NCBI GenBank assembly: GCA_937891465.1
Contig: CALAHF010000205.1
Span: 1 to 64,000, forward strand
Source of the DNA: an uncultured Verrucomicrobiales bacterium
GTDB lineage: Bacteria; Verrucomicrobiota; Verrucomicrobiia; Verrucomicrobiales; DEV007
Direction: 5' to 3'
DNA length: 64,000 nucleotides
In this document: positions 62,912 to 64,000 of the stretch, piece after piece
Position numbering within the stretch: position 1 is the first letter of the stretch
Layout: every line of letters begins with the position of its first letter
Notes under the pieces: generated by a model
The model's input: the letters and a program-made list of their open reading frames with translations, nothing else
Told to the model about the DNA's origin: nothing
Databases searched by the model: none
Position numbers and translations under genes: made by a program

Positions 62912-63943
62912 ATGAAAAAACTGATCAACGATCCCCTGAATGTCGCCGACGAATTGATGGCGGGCCTTATCGAAGCCTACAATGGCGAGTGCTCGCTCGT
63001 AGGACGCCGTTCGATTGTAAAAAATGATATTCCTGACAATAAAGTCGCGCTACTCGTTGGTGGCGGTGCAGGACACGAGCCGATTTATCATGGTCTCGTC
63101 GGACGAAATTTGGCCGATGGTGCGGCTTGTGGCGACGTTTTCGCAGCGCCCTCCCCTGACATCGTTTTAGAAGCGACCGAAGCCGTCAACAAAGGCAACG
63201 GCGTCCTCTATTTGTATGGAAACTACGCGGGCGACGTGATGAATTTCGACATCGGCGCGGAAGATGCCGAGGACGAAGACATTGAAGTGAAAACAGTTCT
63301 GATCTGCGACGACGTTTGCTCAGCGCCAGTGACTCAAAAACACGATCGCCGCGGTGTTGCCGGTTTGGTCCCGATCGTAAAATTGGTTGGTGCTGCTTCG
63401 CAAACGGCGGGCTCACTCGACGAATTGGCCGCTTTTGCTGAAAAAACCAATCTTCAGACTCGTTCCGTCGGCGTTTCGATGTCTCCGGGATCGATTCCAG
63501 CAACCGGAAAGCCAACGTTCGAACTCGACGATGACAAAGTAGGACTCGGTATGGGCATTCACGGCGAGCAAGGCGTTGGTGAAATCCCAATGACCACAGC
63601 GGATGAATTGACGCCACAAATCATCGATCTGATTTTTCAGGACTTCGATGACGACACTGATGTGGAAGCCCTCACCGAAGGCGACGAAGTCATCGTGTTT
63701 GTAAATTCACTCGGTTCCACCACTATGATGGAGCTGTTGATTTGTCTCCGCAAAGCCAAAGAAATTCTCAACGAGCGCGGAATTAAAGTGTACGACGTCT
63801 TGACCGGACCGTTAGTGACCTGCCAGGAAATGTCAGGCATTTCATTCTCGTTCACCCGCGTGGACGACGAGTTGAAAGCCGCGTGGGACATGCCTTGCCA
63901 GTCGAACTGCTTCTCCAAGATGGAAGGCCGTTACGGCGGCTAA
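62912..63943 (+). CDS. dhaK: Dihydroxyacetone kinase subunit DhaK
   Basis: Binds dihydroxyacetone covalently through a His and prepares it for phosphorylation. The 343 residues carry the DhaK start (KKLINDPLNVADELMAGLI), LLVGGGAGHEPIYHGLVGRN, NYAGDVMNFD and GIHGEQGV with the substrate-binding His. It ends shortly before the window end, so a DhaL partner (ATP- or PTS-type phosphotransfer) may follow outside. With glpK it suggests a glycerol/dihydroxyacetone route. Confidence 0.95.
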   Translation: MKKLINDPLNVADELMAGLIEAYNGECSLVGRRSIVKNDIPDNKVALLVGGGAGHEPIYHGLVGRNLADGAACGDVFAAPSPDIVLEATEAVNKGNGVLYLYGNYAGDVMNFDIGAEDAEDEDIEVKTVLICDDVCSAPVTQKHDRRGVAGLVPIVKLVGAASQTAGSLDELAAFAEKTNLQTRSVGVSMSPGSIPATGKPTFELDDDKVGLGMGIHGEQGVGEIPMTTADELTPQIIDLIFQDFDDDTDVEALTEGDEVIVFVNSLGSTTMMELLICLRKAKEILNERGIKVYDVLTGPLVTCQEMSGISFSFTRVDDELKAAWDMPCQSNCFSKMEGRYGG

Positions 63944-63967
63944 GGTGCTGAATCCAAATTCAAGTAG

Positions 63968-63988
63968 CGGAAGATGGAAAATCTTCCG
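63968..63988. other. Hairpin CGGAAGAT-5-ATCTTCCG behind dhaK
   Basis: An 8-base-pair perfect stem with a five-base loop (GGAAA), 24 bases after dhaK. It shares the stem of the hairpin at 20324-20342, which is followed by a dispersed element. The window ends in GGCCTTGTTGATT before any such element can be confirmed. There is no T-tract, so it is not a classical terminator. Confidence 0.55.
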
Positions 63989-64000
63989 GCCTTGTTGATT

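Overview
The window looks like a chromosomal segment of a heterotrophic bacterium of the Planctomycetes-Verrucomicrobia group, most likely Verrucomicrobiota (inference from gene content only). The evidence is three secreted Cys-type sulfatases, two DUF1549/DUF1553 plus DUF1501 gene pairs, a DUF1587/1592/1588/1585 cytochrome-like protein, a Tat-exported Gfo/Idh/MocA protein, a ceramidase-like hydrolase, a BPL_N-type protein and a Malectin/LamG protein, all typical of these polysaccharide degraders. I saw no rRNA, tRNA, CRISPR array, phage or transposase gene.

Layout. 1-7.1 kb: oxidoreductase, an AT-rich orphan, an esterase, an S9 peptidase, trmB and a VWA protein. 7.1-12.4 kb (minus): a Gld-like ABC transporter operon (ATPase, permease, GldG-like, DUF4340). 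12.5-20.3 kb: pyrimidine phosphorylase with a broken coiled-coil gene, fabF, a DUF1318 lipoprotein, a sulfatase, a MOSC protein and a class I aldolase. 20.4-29 kb: three broken genes among DUF1501/DUF1549 genes, a sulfatase and a ceramidase-like gene. 29.2-31.9 kb: formate dehydrogenase read through an in-frame TGA as selenocysteine, with a SECIS hairpin, then a perfectly palindromic terminator. 32-34.8 kb: folB, a DUF721 gene, two cyclophilins and an AlkD-like gene. 35.2-38.5 kb: two divergent copies of a two-gene membrane unit. 38.5-45.7 kb: YchJ and VF530 proteins, a decayed NDH-2/cNMP/CBS gene, an acyltransferase with an ankyrin insertion, and a decayed Malectin/LamG gene. 45.9-53.9 kb: cytochrome/DUF1501 pair, sulfatase, ECF sigma factor with putative anti-sigma, DUF423. 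53.9-64 kb: ADP-ribosylglycohydrolase family gene, DUF1587-type gene, broken C40 peptidase, glpK, batD-batE and dhaK.

Two window-wide patterns stand out. First, a short dispersed element built from a half-unit close to CGATCCAATAGGGT followed by GTTCG occurs as nine two-half elements (five head-to-head, four in direct order) and two single halves; it lies between genes, against start codons, or over stop codons. Second, seven genes are broken by at least six in-frame nonsense codons and about eight frameshifts, while neighbouring long genes are intact. This is either real gene decay or, for some frameshifts, assembly error. The formate dehydrogenase TGA is different: it sits at the family's Sec/Cys position and has a SECIS.

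Functionally, the sulfatases, DUF1501/DUF1549 proteins, esterase, ceramidase-like and Malectin/LamG genes point to extracellular breakdown of sulfated glycans and lipids. glpK and dhaK point to use of glycerol and dihydroxyacetone. The Gld-like and Bat genes suggest envelope functions.
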